From Curvibacter lanceolatus ATCC 14669 (GTDB lineage: Bacteria > Pseudomonadota > Gammaproteobacteria > Burkholderiales > Burkholderiaceae_C): DNA of 64,000 nt. A program made the translations under genes and the position numbers. This document shows positions 47,185 to 53,633 of this stretch, piece by piece (position 1 is the stretch's first letter; each line of letters starts with the position of its first letter). The stretch spans positions 1 through 64,000 of the forward strand of contig NZ_KB906268.1 of NCBI RefSeq assembly GCF_000381265.1, given 5' to 3'. The notes below the pieces were generated by a model. It was not told the origin of the DNA. It saw nothing but the letters and a program-made list of their open reading frames with translations, and searched no databases.

Positions 47185-47222
47185 CCGTAAAAGTTCGTGT
47201 TTACGTCGCATTTCGCAGAAAT
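47185..47222 (-). promoter_or_regulatory. 38-bp dispersed element, copy E
   Basis: This member of the five-copy family (23 of 38 identical to copy B) shares TTAC-GTC in the middle and ATTTC...GAAAT at the right. It lies 64 bp upstream of the GTG of the gene that leads into traD, the same distance as copy A from its gene. A TATTCT in the gap could be the -10 box. Confidence 0.55.
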
Positions 47223-47239
47223 TTCCAAACAATGGGGTC

Positions 47240-47268
47240 CACAAACAAGAAAGGCCCCTTAGGGCCTT
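47240..47268 (-). terminator. Terminator after the H-NS-like gene
   Basis: The stem AAGGCCC / GGGCCTT has a four-base loop and is followed on the minus strand by TTTCTTGTTTG. It lies 17 bases past the stop of the H-NS-like gene and separates it from the traD promoter. Confidence 0.8.
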
Positions 47269-47284
47269 GATGCTTGAAAGTGAC

Positions 47285-47629
47285 TTATGGCGCTTGCTTG
47301 ATCCGGTAGGTCTCAATGCTCTCACCCCTGCCCTCGATCGCCAACACCCACTTGGGCTTGCGTCCTGGCCCACCAGACCACTCCTCACCGGTTGCAGGAT
47401 TTCGATACTTCATGACGCGATCTTTGCGCGGAGGCCGGCGAGGCGATGTCTCGCCTGTGCCCTTGCGAGCCATCTTCAGATTGGGAAACAGTTCTTCAGG
47501 CGAAATATCGAATTCCTCAATTTTTGTTTGCATTTCCGCAATTACGGTGGCGAGCAAAGCATGCCGTGCAGCCGCAACTTTTTCGCGCAAGGCATCGTAT
47601 TGTTCTTTGAGGCTTCGATAGTCTTCCAT
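47285..47629 (-). CDS. H-NS-family nucleoid protein
   Basis: This 114-aa protein has an N-terminal coiled-coil oligomerisation region (MEDYRSLKEQYDALREKVAAARH), a basic linker (RRPPRKDRVM) and the C-terminal H-NS DNA-binding motif (KYRNPATGEEWSGGPGRKPKW). Plasmid H-NS proteins silence AT-rich DNA, often including transfer genes and accessory cargo. AGGA precedes the ATG. The upstream region is AT-rich with TTGCAATT repeats, which could be autoregulatory. Confidence 0.9.
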   Translation of the reverse strand: MEDYRSLKEQYDALREKVAAARHALLATVIAEMQTKIEEFDISPEELFPNLKMARKGTGETSPRRPPRKDRVMKYRNPATGEEWSGGPGRKPKWVLAIEGRGESIETYRIKQAP

Positions 47630-47719
47630 TGCAATTCCTGACTGGGGCTCGCTCCATTATAGGCAAATCAGTTTCTTGGCCTCAATCGAATTGTTGCCCA
47701 CCTCAAATTTCGCATTTGT

Positions 47720-47760
47720 GAATTATTTGCACAATTCAATTACTGAATTGATTGCAATTC
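47720..47760. promoter_or_regulatory. AT-rich TTGCAATT repeats upstream of the H-NS-like gene
   Basis: TTGCACAATT (47727-47736) and the palindrome GAATTGATTGCAATTC (47745-47760, arms GAATTG/CAATTC) match the motif found before the ATPase operon and dsbC. Confidence 0.45.
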
Positions 47761-47903
47761 TGCTGCCATCTGCTTTGATCTTCATGCATCGTCTTTCACA
47801 TCAGCATTGCCAGGATTGCAATCACGCTCTGTGTATACCGATGCCGTCGCGGTCCTGGGTGCTCAGAGACGACCCGACGCACGACACCGGAGAACCCAAC
47901 CCC

Positions 47904-47932
47904 CAGTTAACTGTATTTAATTACAGTGTCAA
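47904..47932 (-). promoter_or_regulatory. Leftward promoter with a LexA-like operator in the spacer
   Basis: On the minus strand TTGACA (47927-47932) and TAACTG (47904-47909) are 17 bp apart. The spacer is filled by CTGTAATTAAATACAG (47911-47926), a perfect CTGT-N8-ACAG as in the LexA box of gamma- and betaproteobacteria. The arms extend to ACTGTA/TACAGT. A repressor bound here would block the promoter. The -10 box is weak. The promoter points to the H-NS-like gene, about 270 bases away. Confidence 0.5.
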
Positions 47933-48142
47933 CCAGTAGGGAGCACTTTTCTGCGAATGCCTCACTAGAACGAAGTTTCTCGCCCAATTCTTGGGTTTCA
48001 CAATTTTTACAATTTGCTAGCTGGTGCTGACCGAACTCACCGCGAGGACAGCGCTTCGCAAGTCGTGATCGGCACATCCGGCCGCAATCTTCTGAAGTCT
48101 TCTTTGCTGCGGATACTTTTTATCTGCTTTTTTCAAAAAAAC

Positions 48143-48171
48143 TTGTCAAAGTTCTATCCGTGCTGTATCTT
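48143..48171 (+). promoter_or_regulatory. parA promoter candidate
   Basis: TTGTCA (48143-48148) and TATCTT (48166-48171) are separated by 17 bp. Transcription would begin about 20 bases before the parA ATG at 48201. Confidence 0.55.
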
Positions 48172-48200
48172 CGCTGCCATCCACAGTCTCGGCCCTCAGC

Positions 48201-49250
48201 ATGACACGTCCTATCGAATTCAAAACCTCAGTCGCAACCCAACTTTGCGGTCTGAACCTGACCCCAAAGAAGTTGCTGGAACTGGTGGGACGTGACAAGC
48301 CAGCTGGACAACATCACATGCGCTACACCCCCAGTGACATGCGCGCAGTGTGGTTCCGCTCCCAGGACTTGCCTGTTCCTGACCGTGATCAAATTTCGAT
48401 CACAGACACGGCCAAATTGCCGCCGGTCATCGTGACCCGCATGACAAAGGGTGGCGTTGGCAAAACCAGCGTTGCAGTCAATGTCGCAGCAAGTCTGGCG
48501 ATGATGGGCTATCGCATCCTGGTGATCGACGCAGATCCGCAGGCCTCGGCTAGTAATTTGCTCGGGATCGAGACATCCGCTTACGACAGCAATCTCACCC
48601 ACATTGGTGACTTCCTGAAGCTGAGTACAAACACCCCGGACGAGAACCTTCCTTCTGCTATCAAGCAGATCTATGAAGGCGGCTTCCTTGACCTAATTCC
48701 TGCCGACATCACGCTGGCTGAAGCCGATGCATCGTTGGTAACTGCGATGAGTTCGCATTCCCGTGCGGAGCTATTTTTCTCTCGCAATTCCTCGTTTCTT
48801 GGTCAACGCTACGACGCCATCGTTGTTGATACAGCACCTGGCACAACACCCATTGGCTTGGCATTCACATACGCAGCTCGCCAGGCCGGAAAGGTGCTGA
48901 CCGTAGTCGAACCAGAAGGTAGCTGCTTGCGTGCGCTGGACTCGTTGGCGAGCAACCTTGAAGAGATCAAAGCGCTGACCCATGCCATTGTTGGCATGGA
49001 GGTTGTCATCAACAAATATCACCCGTCTCTTAAGCACGTCCGAGACTCAATGAGTTTCCTGTACGCCAAGTATGGGTCGATGCTCAACGACACGATCATC
49101 CCGCAATACTCTGGTTTTGCCAGGCAGATCAACCCAACCAACAAACTCCCGGCTCCTCTTGTCGAGCTGGAACCCTCCTCTTCTGGATCGAGCGCAATGT
49201 TCGAAGTTTCGAAGAGCCTCATCACCAGCTTTGGCATTCGGATGGCCTAA
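48201..49250 (+). CDS. parA: ParA partition ATPase (class Ia)
   Basis: This 349-aa ATPase has an N-terminal extension of about 75 residues with an HTH-like segment, as in class Ia ParA proteins that repress their own operon. The deviant Walker A is MTKGGVGKTS (about residues 81-90), with Walker A' VIDADPQA and Walker B DAIVVDTAPG. ParA moves ParB-parS complexes on the nucleoid. parB follows eight bases downstream. Confidence 0.94.
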   Translation: MTRPIEFKTSVATQLCGLNLTPKKLLELVGRDKPAGQHHMRYTPSDMRAVWFRSQDLPVPDRDQISITDTAKLPPVIVTRMTKGGVGKTSVAVNVAASLAMMGYRILVIDADPQASASNLLGIETSAYDSNLTHIGDFLKLSTNTPDENLPSAIKQIYEGGFLDLIPADITLAEADASLVTAMSSHSRAELFFSRNSSFLGQRYDAIVVDTAPGTTPIGLAFTYAARQAGKVLTVVEPEGSCLRALDSLASNLEEIKALTHAIVGMEVVINKYHPSLKHVRDSMSFLYAKYGSMLNDTIIPQYSGFARQINPTNKLPAPLVELEPSSSGSSAMFEVSKSLITSFGIRMA

Positions 49251-49258
49251 GGATCACT

Positions 49259-50347
49259 ATGGCTGCTCGTCAACCTATCAAACTTTCTGGACTTATCTCC
49301 AAGGGTGCCATTGCGCCACTTGCGACCCCTCCTACTTCGGAGTCGGCTGACGCACCTCAACCGAATCCGATCAAGTCCGATCCGGCATTGCCCGCACAAC
49401 GTGCGCACGCGCCGTTTCTCAGCCCAGTCAATGCAACTGAGAATCATTCAAACAATGATGCGAATCTTCGCAGCGTTGGCCCGCACAAGTTCTATGAACA
49501 GCTGATTGATGTGTCGCTCATTGATGCGAATCCATTCGCACCGCGAGAGATCTACACATCGGAAATGTTGCTCACAAGAGCCGAGGAACTTCGGACTCAG
49601 GGGCAACATGATCCCATCCATGTCATCCCGCACCCTGTTGACGCTGGTCGATTCATGATCGCGGACGGCTGGACGCGCGTGCAGTCCTGCCAACTTCACC
49701 AAGCGCTTCCGCGCCTTCGTGCACAGGTCTACCTGGACATGACACCGCTTCAGGCTGGGTGGTTCGGATACGAGTCCAACGAGGGTCGTGAGGCGGCCAG
49801 TGACTATGACAGAGGGATGTTTTACGCCAAGCTCCTTGCCGAGGGTGAGTCTCAGACAAGCGTGGCCGAGCGCGTGGGCATTTCGAAGACAGCACTGACC
49901 ATGTTCCTGGCCTTCCACAAGCTTCCCGATGAAGTTCATTCAATCATCACGGAGAATCCGAGGAAGTTTTCATACAAGGCCACCTACGAGATCAGTCGCA
50001 TCTACGAAAAGGCTGGCGTTCGAAAAGCACTGGCCGTAGCGATCAAATTCGCAGCAGAGGATCTGCCTCTGAAGTGGCTGCTCAACCAGACTCAGGCTGT
50101 GCTTCATCCTACAAAGAGCACGCAGCCGCCTACTCAAAAGTACCTCCGGTATGCCAACGGCGTTTACAAACAACGTGGCGACACATTTGAGGTTTCAATG
50201 CAAGTGGCCCCCGAAAAGCGTGACCTTTTCGCATCCGAACTTGAAAAGCTTTTGAGCACCGTCGCAATCGACGCGCCACCAGCTGCAGAAATCGCCGACG
50301 ACAAGCAGGGCAAAGAACCCCAGGCCAACGAGGAGAACAACCCGTGA
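49259..50347 (+). CDS. parB: ParB centromere-binding protein
   Basis: This 362-aa protein has the ParB N-domain, with LIDANPFAPR, a box I-like GWTRVQSC, and a box II-like ESNEGREAASDYDRGM region that in the family binds CTP. The HTH is QTSVAERVGISKTALTMFLAFHKLP (about 200-224). The C terminus has a further conserved-looking unit (YANGVYKQRGDTFEVSM). It is the likely binder of the palindrome array that begins about 275 bp downstream of its stop. Confidence 0.92.
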   Translation: MAARQPIKLSGLISKGAIAPLATPPTSESADAPQPNPIKSDPALPAQRAHAPFLSPVNATENHSNNDANLRSVGPHKFYEQLIDVSLIDANPFAPREIYTSEMLLTRAEELRTQGQHDPIHVIPHPVDAGRFMIADGWTRVQSCQLHQALPRLRAQVYLDMTPLQAGWFGYESNEGREAASDYDRGMFYAKLLAEGESQTSVAERVGISKTALTMFLAFHKLPDEVHSIITENPRKFSYKATYEISRIYEKAGVRKALAVAIKFAAEDLPLKWLLNQTQAVLHPTKSTQPPTQKYLRYANGVYKQRGDTFEVSMQVAPEKRDLFASELEKLLSTVAIDAPPAAEIADDKQGKEPQANEENNP

Positions 50348-51651
50348 CCTTCACGTCACGTCAGACTGCAACAGTGCCCCTGATTCGCGAAAGCGACAGG
50401 GGCACTGGCACATTTGAGGCCCACTTTCGCCAACTTTCCGGCCAGCCGCCAATTTTCATCAACGATCTCCACAGCGTGCTTTCTGACGCCAATTCCTTCA
50501 ATCCCACCAAAACTTTCGCCGCCCCTCACATTCCCCACAATCAACCCAATCACGGCGACTTTAATTTTTCTACACCCAAAGGGCAAAACAGCTCGGACGC
50601 CGCACCCCCCGACCTCTGTACTGTTTACACGAGTAAACAGCACCCCGCACACATCGTCTCTGCCCCACTGTTTACACACGTAAACACCCAGCCAACTCTC
50701 CCGAGCCCACCCGGTGTTTACACGAGTAAACACACAGTCACAGCCACCAACCCCGGCAACGTGTTTACACGCGTAAACACCCAACTCGCCATGCACTACC
50801 CGCATAGTGTTTACACGAGTAAACACACCACCAAACCAGCCGCGAGATCAACTGCGCCATCATCGACGCAAGCCAACACCACTCACTCCAAATTGGATGA
50901 TGGTGTTTACTCGTGTAAACACCCAGCCGTAGAACCCAGCACTGGCGCCGTGTTTACACGAGTAAACAGCACCCCACACACACCAGGCAGCACCACCGTT
51001 TACACGCGTAAACACACTGCCTCAGGATTAGCCAATGCGGCGACGCCATGCGCACATCAGTCGCCAACCACGAATCCACCAATCACCGATCGAATGCGCA
51101 ATTCGGGGCTGACCAGATTCGCCAAGGCCACGGCGTTTACACGAGTAAACACATCACACAAACCAATCGTTACTCAGCCGGGTCGCACTAGCACCCGAAT
51201 CACAGGCGCACCATCGCTCAGGGACCCTGAAATCAACGTGAGGGATGCACTGTTTACACGAGTAAACGCGGGCACTCAGAGATTCCTGCGCCTGGGGGTT
51301 TACGCGTGTAAACAAGAAACATGCGAAAACCTGGGCTTAGGTTTATTCACACCCGATCCATCAGGGGTGTTTACACGTGTAAACGCGAGCGCTCATGCAC
51401 TAGTGGCTGATCGTGTTTACACGCGTAAACAAGGGTGGCAGGCAAGTGCGGATGACGCTGCCTCAAAAGAATGCACGGCATTCGCAGCAGTCATTCGCTT
51501 GATGCCAGCGATCCCCGCCCTCCAGAGATCTGCGCCCGGTGCTGCTAGAGAAATGCAATGTCCCGATGCGGGCGAGAGACTCAAGAGATCTGTACATCAG
51601 AACCGTATTGATCAAGCGGCCATGCTGCATGAAAGGTTAGCCATGAGCTAG
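50344..51651 (+). CDS. Open frame carrying the parS-like array; doubtful protein
   Basis: The frame starts at GTG overlapping the parB stop (GTGA) and stays open for 435 codons across 13 palindromes. The palindromes alternately encode FTRVN and VYTSK/VYTRK peptides about 31 codons apart in phase. The N-terminal 90 residues could be real coding sequence. The rest is Thr/Pro/Ser/His-rich and low in complexity. It has no recognised domain. It may be a genuine disordered protein, or only DNA kept open by the spacing of the sites. Confidence 0.4.
   Translation: MTFTSRQTATVPLIRESDRGTGTFEAHFRQLSGQPPIFINDLHSVLSDANSFNPTKTFAAPHIPHNQPNHGDFNFSTPKGQNSSDAAPPDLCTVYTSKQHPAHIVSAPLFTHVNTQPTLPSPPGVYTSKHTVTATNPGNVFTRVNTQLAMHYPHSVYTSKHTTKPAARSTAPSSTQANTTHSKLDDGVYSCKHPAVEPSTGAVFTRVNSTPHTPGSTTVYTRKHTASGLANAATPCAHQSPTTNPPITDRMRNSGLTRFAKATAFTRVNTSHKPIVTQPGRTSTRITGAPSLRDPEINVRDALFTRVNAGTQRFLRLGVYACKQETCENLGLGLFTPDPSGVFTRVNASAHALVADRVYTRKQGWQASADDAASKECTAFAAVIRLMPAIPALQRSAPGAAREMQCPDAGERLKRSVHQNRIDQAAMLHERLAMS
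50623..51430. repeat. Array of 13 parS-like 16-bp palindromes (candidate centromere)
   Basis: The consensus is GTTTAC-ACGA-GTAAAC with variable centre (ACGA, ACGC, ACAC, TCGT, GCGT, ACGT). Sites start at 50623, 50670, 50716, 50763, 50809, 50905, 50952, 50998, 51135, 51252, 51298, 51369 and 51415. Gaps are 47, 46, 47, 46, 96, 47, 46, 137, 117, 46, 71 and 46. The site at 51369 is a perfect palindrome. The 16-bp size and central CG resemble chromosomal parS (TGTTTCACGTGAAACA). The place directly downstream of parAB suggests a multi-site centromere, and iterons for replication are the alternative. No copy was noticed elsewhere in the window. Confidence 0.85.
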
Positions 51652-51668
51652 CAGTAAGAAAACAAAAA

Positions 51669-51696
51669 AGCCCTCAGGTCGCCAAACCTGAGGGCT
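51669..51696. terminator. Hairpin terminator after the parAB-array unit
   Basis: The ten-base stem AGCCCTCAGG / CCTGAGGGCT has an eight-base loop. The A-run lies on the left, so the strongest U-tract is for leftward transcripts. The right side has CTTCC only. It probably separates parAB from the replication gene. Confidence 0.75.
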
Positions 51697-51827
51697 CTTC
51701 CGGATTCTTGAGGAATCCACTCAAAACGACCTAACCGGCGCCAACCGGAAAATCGCAGATCAACGAGCGAATATTAGGTTTTCGAGTGGTTTTCGTCAAG
51801 GCTTTCGTGTCTTTTTCGGAGACTGCG

Positions 51828-52772
51828 ATGAGTACGCTCACGCCTAAATATTTCCCAGCACCCATCACGCGCGCCGTGTTTCGCCTGCATGACTCAGATT
51901 CGTTCAAAGACCTCCCGGACGGATTTATTCGGATCGTCATCAGCATCATCAAGAAGATTGACCTTTCTTCGCCACGCAAGTCGATTTTTGCGAATCGAAC
52001 CACCATTGCGGAAGAATCCGGAAAATCCGTAGAGACAGTCCAAAGAGCCATCAAGTGGCTTGAAGACAAGGGTTTCTTTGAACGCCAGCAAATTGCCAAC
52101 CCTGGCCAGCGTGGCAGTCGTTCGCCCCTTACGCCTACCGACCTTTTCCTTGAGGCGGTGGAGTTGCATCCGGAAGGCCTGCGGTTTTCGCCTGGGCAGC
52201 ATCAAGCGAACAATGCTAGCGCCTCCAGCTCGGCCCGAACATCGAGCAGCCTAGAGGGAATACCGACAGCAGGAACCCCCTCACAAGGCCGTTTCGTCCG
52301 ACATGAAGGCATGACCATCCCAGCCGACCTGGTATGGCTCTGTAGGGGGCATGCATTGCGCCCATCGGCCGTCCTTCAACTCATGGGCCTTGCCTCCAAA
52401 GCCGGCAAGCGCCTGTCTACTGTGATCGAGGCAACAAAGCAGTACCTGTTGGCCCTCCATGGACGAGAGCTGTATGCCTACATCAAAGCTCTTCTGTCCA
52501 AAGATCGGGATTTTGGTCAGGTCTTGAAGGAAAAGTCGGCAGAGCTGGAAAGTTCTCAAACCAGCGAGTTCTTGAGAGAAAAGGCGCAAATTTTGGAAGG
52601 CCGATCTTTTACCAATGCAGATGGCACCACAAGGTACGCCATTGAAGGCGGGCTGCTGGTGGTCCTCAAAGACGGCCGACGCGCTGTGGCCCAACTGACA
52701 GAGAAGTTCCTCGACTCGATCAATTGCGGGCGAGTGCGGGAGCGGTGGATAACTCGTGCGCAGGCCTCCTAA
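51828..52772 (+). CDS. Winged-helix DNA-binding protein, candidate replication initiator
   Basis: The start at the ATG 51828 has GGAG seven bases upstream and gives 314 aa, whereas the open frame from 51786 has no ribosome site. An N-terminal winged-helix/HTH (FANRTTIAEESGKSVETVQRAIKWLEDKGFFERQQ) is followed by a variable linker and a helical C-terminal domain. It lies between parAB and kfrA, next to a DnaA box and repeats, the usual place of a plasmid rep gene. No Rep family could be named from the sequence, so the role is inferred. A transcription factor is the alternative. Confidence 0.65.
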   Translation: MSTLTPKYFPAPITRAVFRLHDSDSFKDLPDGFIRIVISIIKKIDLSSPRKSIFANRTTIAEESGKSVETVQRAIKWLEDKGFFERQQIANPGQRGSRSPLTPTDLFLEAVELHPEGLRFSPGQHQANNASASSSARTSSSLEGIPTAGTPSQGRFVRHEGMTIPADLVWLCRGHALRPSAVLQLMGLASKAGKRLSTVIEATKQYLLALHGRELYAYIKALLSKDRDFGQVLKEKSAELESSQTSEFLREKAQILEGRSFTNADGTTRYAIEGGLLVVLKDGRRAVAQLTEKFLDSINCGRVRERWITRAQAS

Positions 52773-52958
52773 CACCTGTCAAAGATGACGCCTCTGTATC
52801 CATAGATTTAACAGTCTTTCAGAAAACAGTCGATGCCGACTTTTTGTTATCCACAGGAATGGAAAACTTCGTCAATAGGTCAAGTCCACTGTAATTTTTG
52901 GCAGTAATACACTACATTACAGGCCATTACTACATCCATTACAGATGGGGCACACACC
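52773..52958. other. Candidate origin region with DnaA box
   Basis: A perfect DnaA box TTATCCACA lies at 52847-52855, and a near match on the other strand (GGTGGATAA) at the end of the upstream gene, about 52743. The rest is AT-rich. It sits between the candidate replication gene and kfrA. The repeats at 52890-52944 belong to the kfrA promoter. This supports, but does not prove, oriV. Confidence 0.5.
52890..52944 (+). promoter_or_regulatory. Repeated GTAAT/ATTAC sites before kfrA
   Basis: TGTAAT and AGTAAT (about 52890 and 52903) face three CATTAC copies (about 52915, 52925 and 52937). The best pair is GTAAT-N7-ATTAC at 52904-52920. KfrA-type proteins bind repeats in their own promoter, so this is the likely operator. 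Confidence 0.55.
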
Positions 52959-53633
52959 ATGTCCAAGCGAGACAGCGTTTTTGCAGCGGCTGATGAAATG
53001 GCCAAACGTGGCGAGAAGCCAACCGTCGAGAAGATCAGAATGGAAACCGGAGGTAGCTACACGACGTTGACGCCATTGCTTCGCGAGTGGAACGAACTCC
53101 AGGCAGCGAAGAAGCTTCAGACAGCACCGCCGCCGGAAGATCTTCACCAGGTCGTCACGAATGTGCTGAACGATTTATGGATCCGGGCCTGCGCCAGTGC
53201 GGACGCACGACTGAATCTAGAGCGGGAGAGCATGACCAAGCAGGCAGAACAGGCCAGAAAAGAATCTGAAGAACTGCAGTCGCTCGCTGATCGCCTCGAA
53301 GAAACGGTGGAGCGCCAGCAAGGCGTTATCAAGGACCAAGAGGCTTCGATGACAGAACTGAAGTCCAGCCTGCTTGCAGCCCAGCAAAAGCTAAGCGAGG
53401 TAGAGGCGGCACTCAGCGCACCGGGGCAAGGCCTTACCGTCTCCTGCTGGCGCCTCAGGTGCCGAGTGGAAAAGGCTGTTGAACCAGATGTTCGACCTCT
53501 CCATGGAGCAGGACTCCCGAACTGCGGAGGTGGAGGCCTTCGTGCGTACCCATGGCTACGCGCCCTTGCGCTTGGTGCTGTCGGGCACGGCCAAGCTCGT
53601 GGTCTACATGGCCCCCAAAGACGAAGAGCGTGA
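52959..53633 (+). CDS. kfrA: KfrA-like DNA-binding protein, frame changed after the coiled coil
   Basis: Residues 1-75 form the KfrA N-terminal DNA-binding domain (VFAAADEMAKRGEKPTVEKIRMETGGSYTTLTPLLREW). Residues about 80-150 are a coiled coil (QAEQARKESEELQSLADRLEETVERQQG). After a run of four G at 53423-53426 the frame turns into an Arg/Gly/Cys-rich tail that does not look like protein. The next frame becomes the coding one (GKALPSPAGASGAEWKRLLNQ) and runs to 54744. Either a single base change splits one protein of about 595 aa, or a rearrangement joined a truncated kfrA to another gene. Confidence 0.75.
   Translation: MSKRDSVFAAADEMAKRGEKPTVEKIRMETGGSYTTLTPLLREWNELQAAKKLQTAPPPEDLHQVVTNVLNDLWIRACASADARLNLERESMTKQAEQARKESEELQSLADRLEETVERQQGVIKDQEASMTELKSSLLAAQQKLSEVEAALSAPGQGLTVSCWRLRCRVEKAVEPDVRPLHGAGLPNCGGGGLRAYPWLRALALGAVGHGQARGLHGPQRRRA

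Larger units (their letters stand above)
47630..48200. promoter_or_regulatory. 571-bp control region between the H-NS-like gene and parA
   Basis: No convincing gene is seen here; two short frames lack ribosome sites. The left part is AT-rich and carries TTGCAATT-type repeats. A LexA-like palindrome lies at 47909-47928, and a parA promoter candidate at 48143-48171. The region therefore drives divergent transcription of the H-NS-like gene and parAB. Confidence 0.6.

Noticed and set aside
47676..47939. 87-aa rightward frame upstream of parA
   Set aside because: It has no ribosome site, it runs through the AT-rich regulatory repeats and the LexA-like box, and its composition is not protein-like.
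50356..50826. 156-aa leftward open frame across the palindrome array
   Set aside because: The sites are palindromic, so the reverse strand inherits an open frame and the same FTRVN-like peptides. No ribosome site or separate promoter was seen.
50623..51430. CRISPR array
   Set aside because: The repeats are 16-bp palindromes with variable centres and very uneven larger gaps. There are no cas genes nearby, and the position after parB fits a centromere or iteron array better.
52281..52775. 164-aa leftward frame opposite the candidate replication gene
   Set aside because: It is an antisense shadow without a ribosome site, and the rightward frame has HTH features and a good start.
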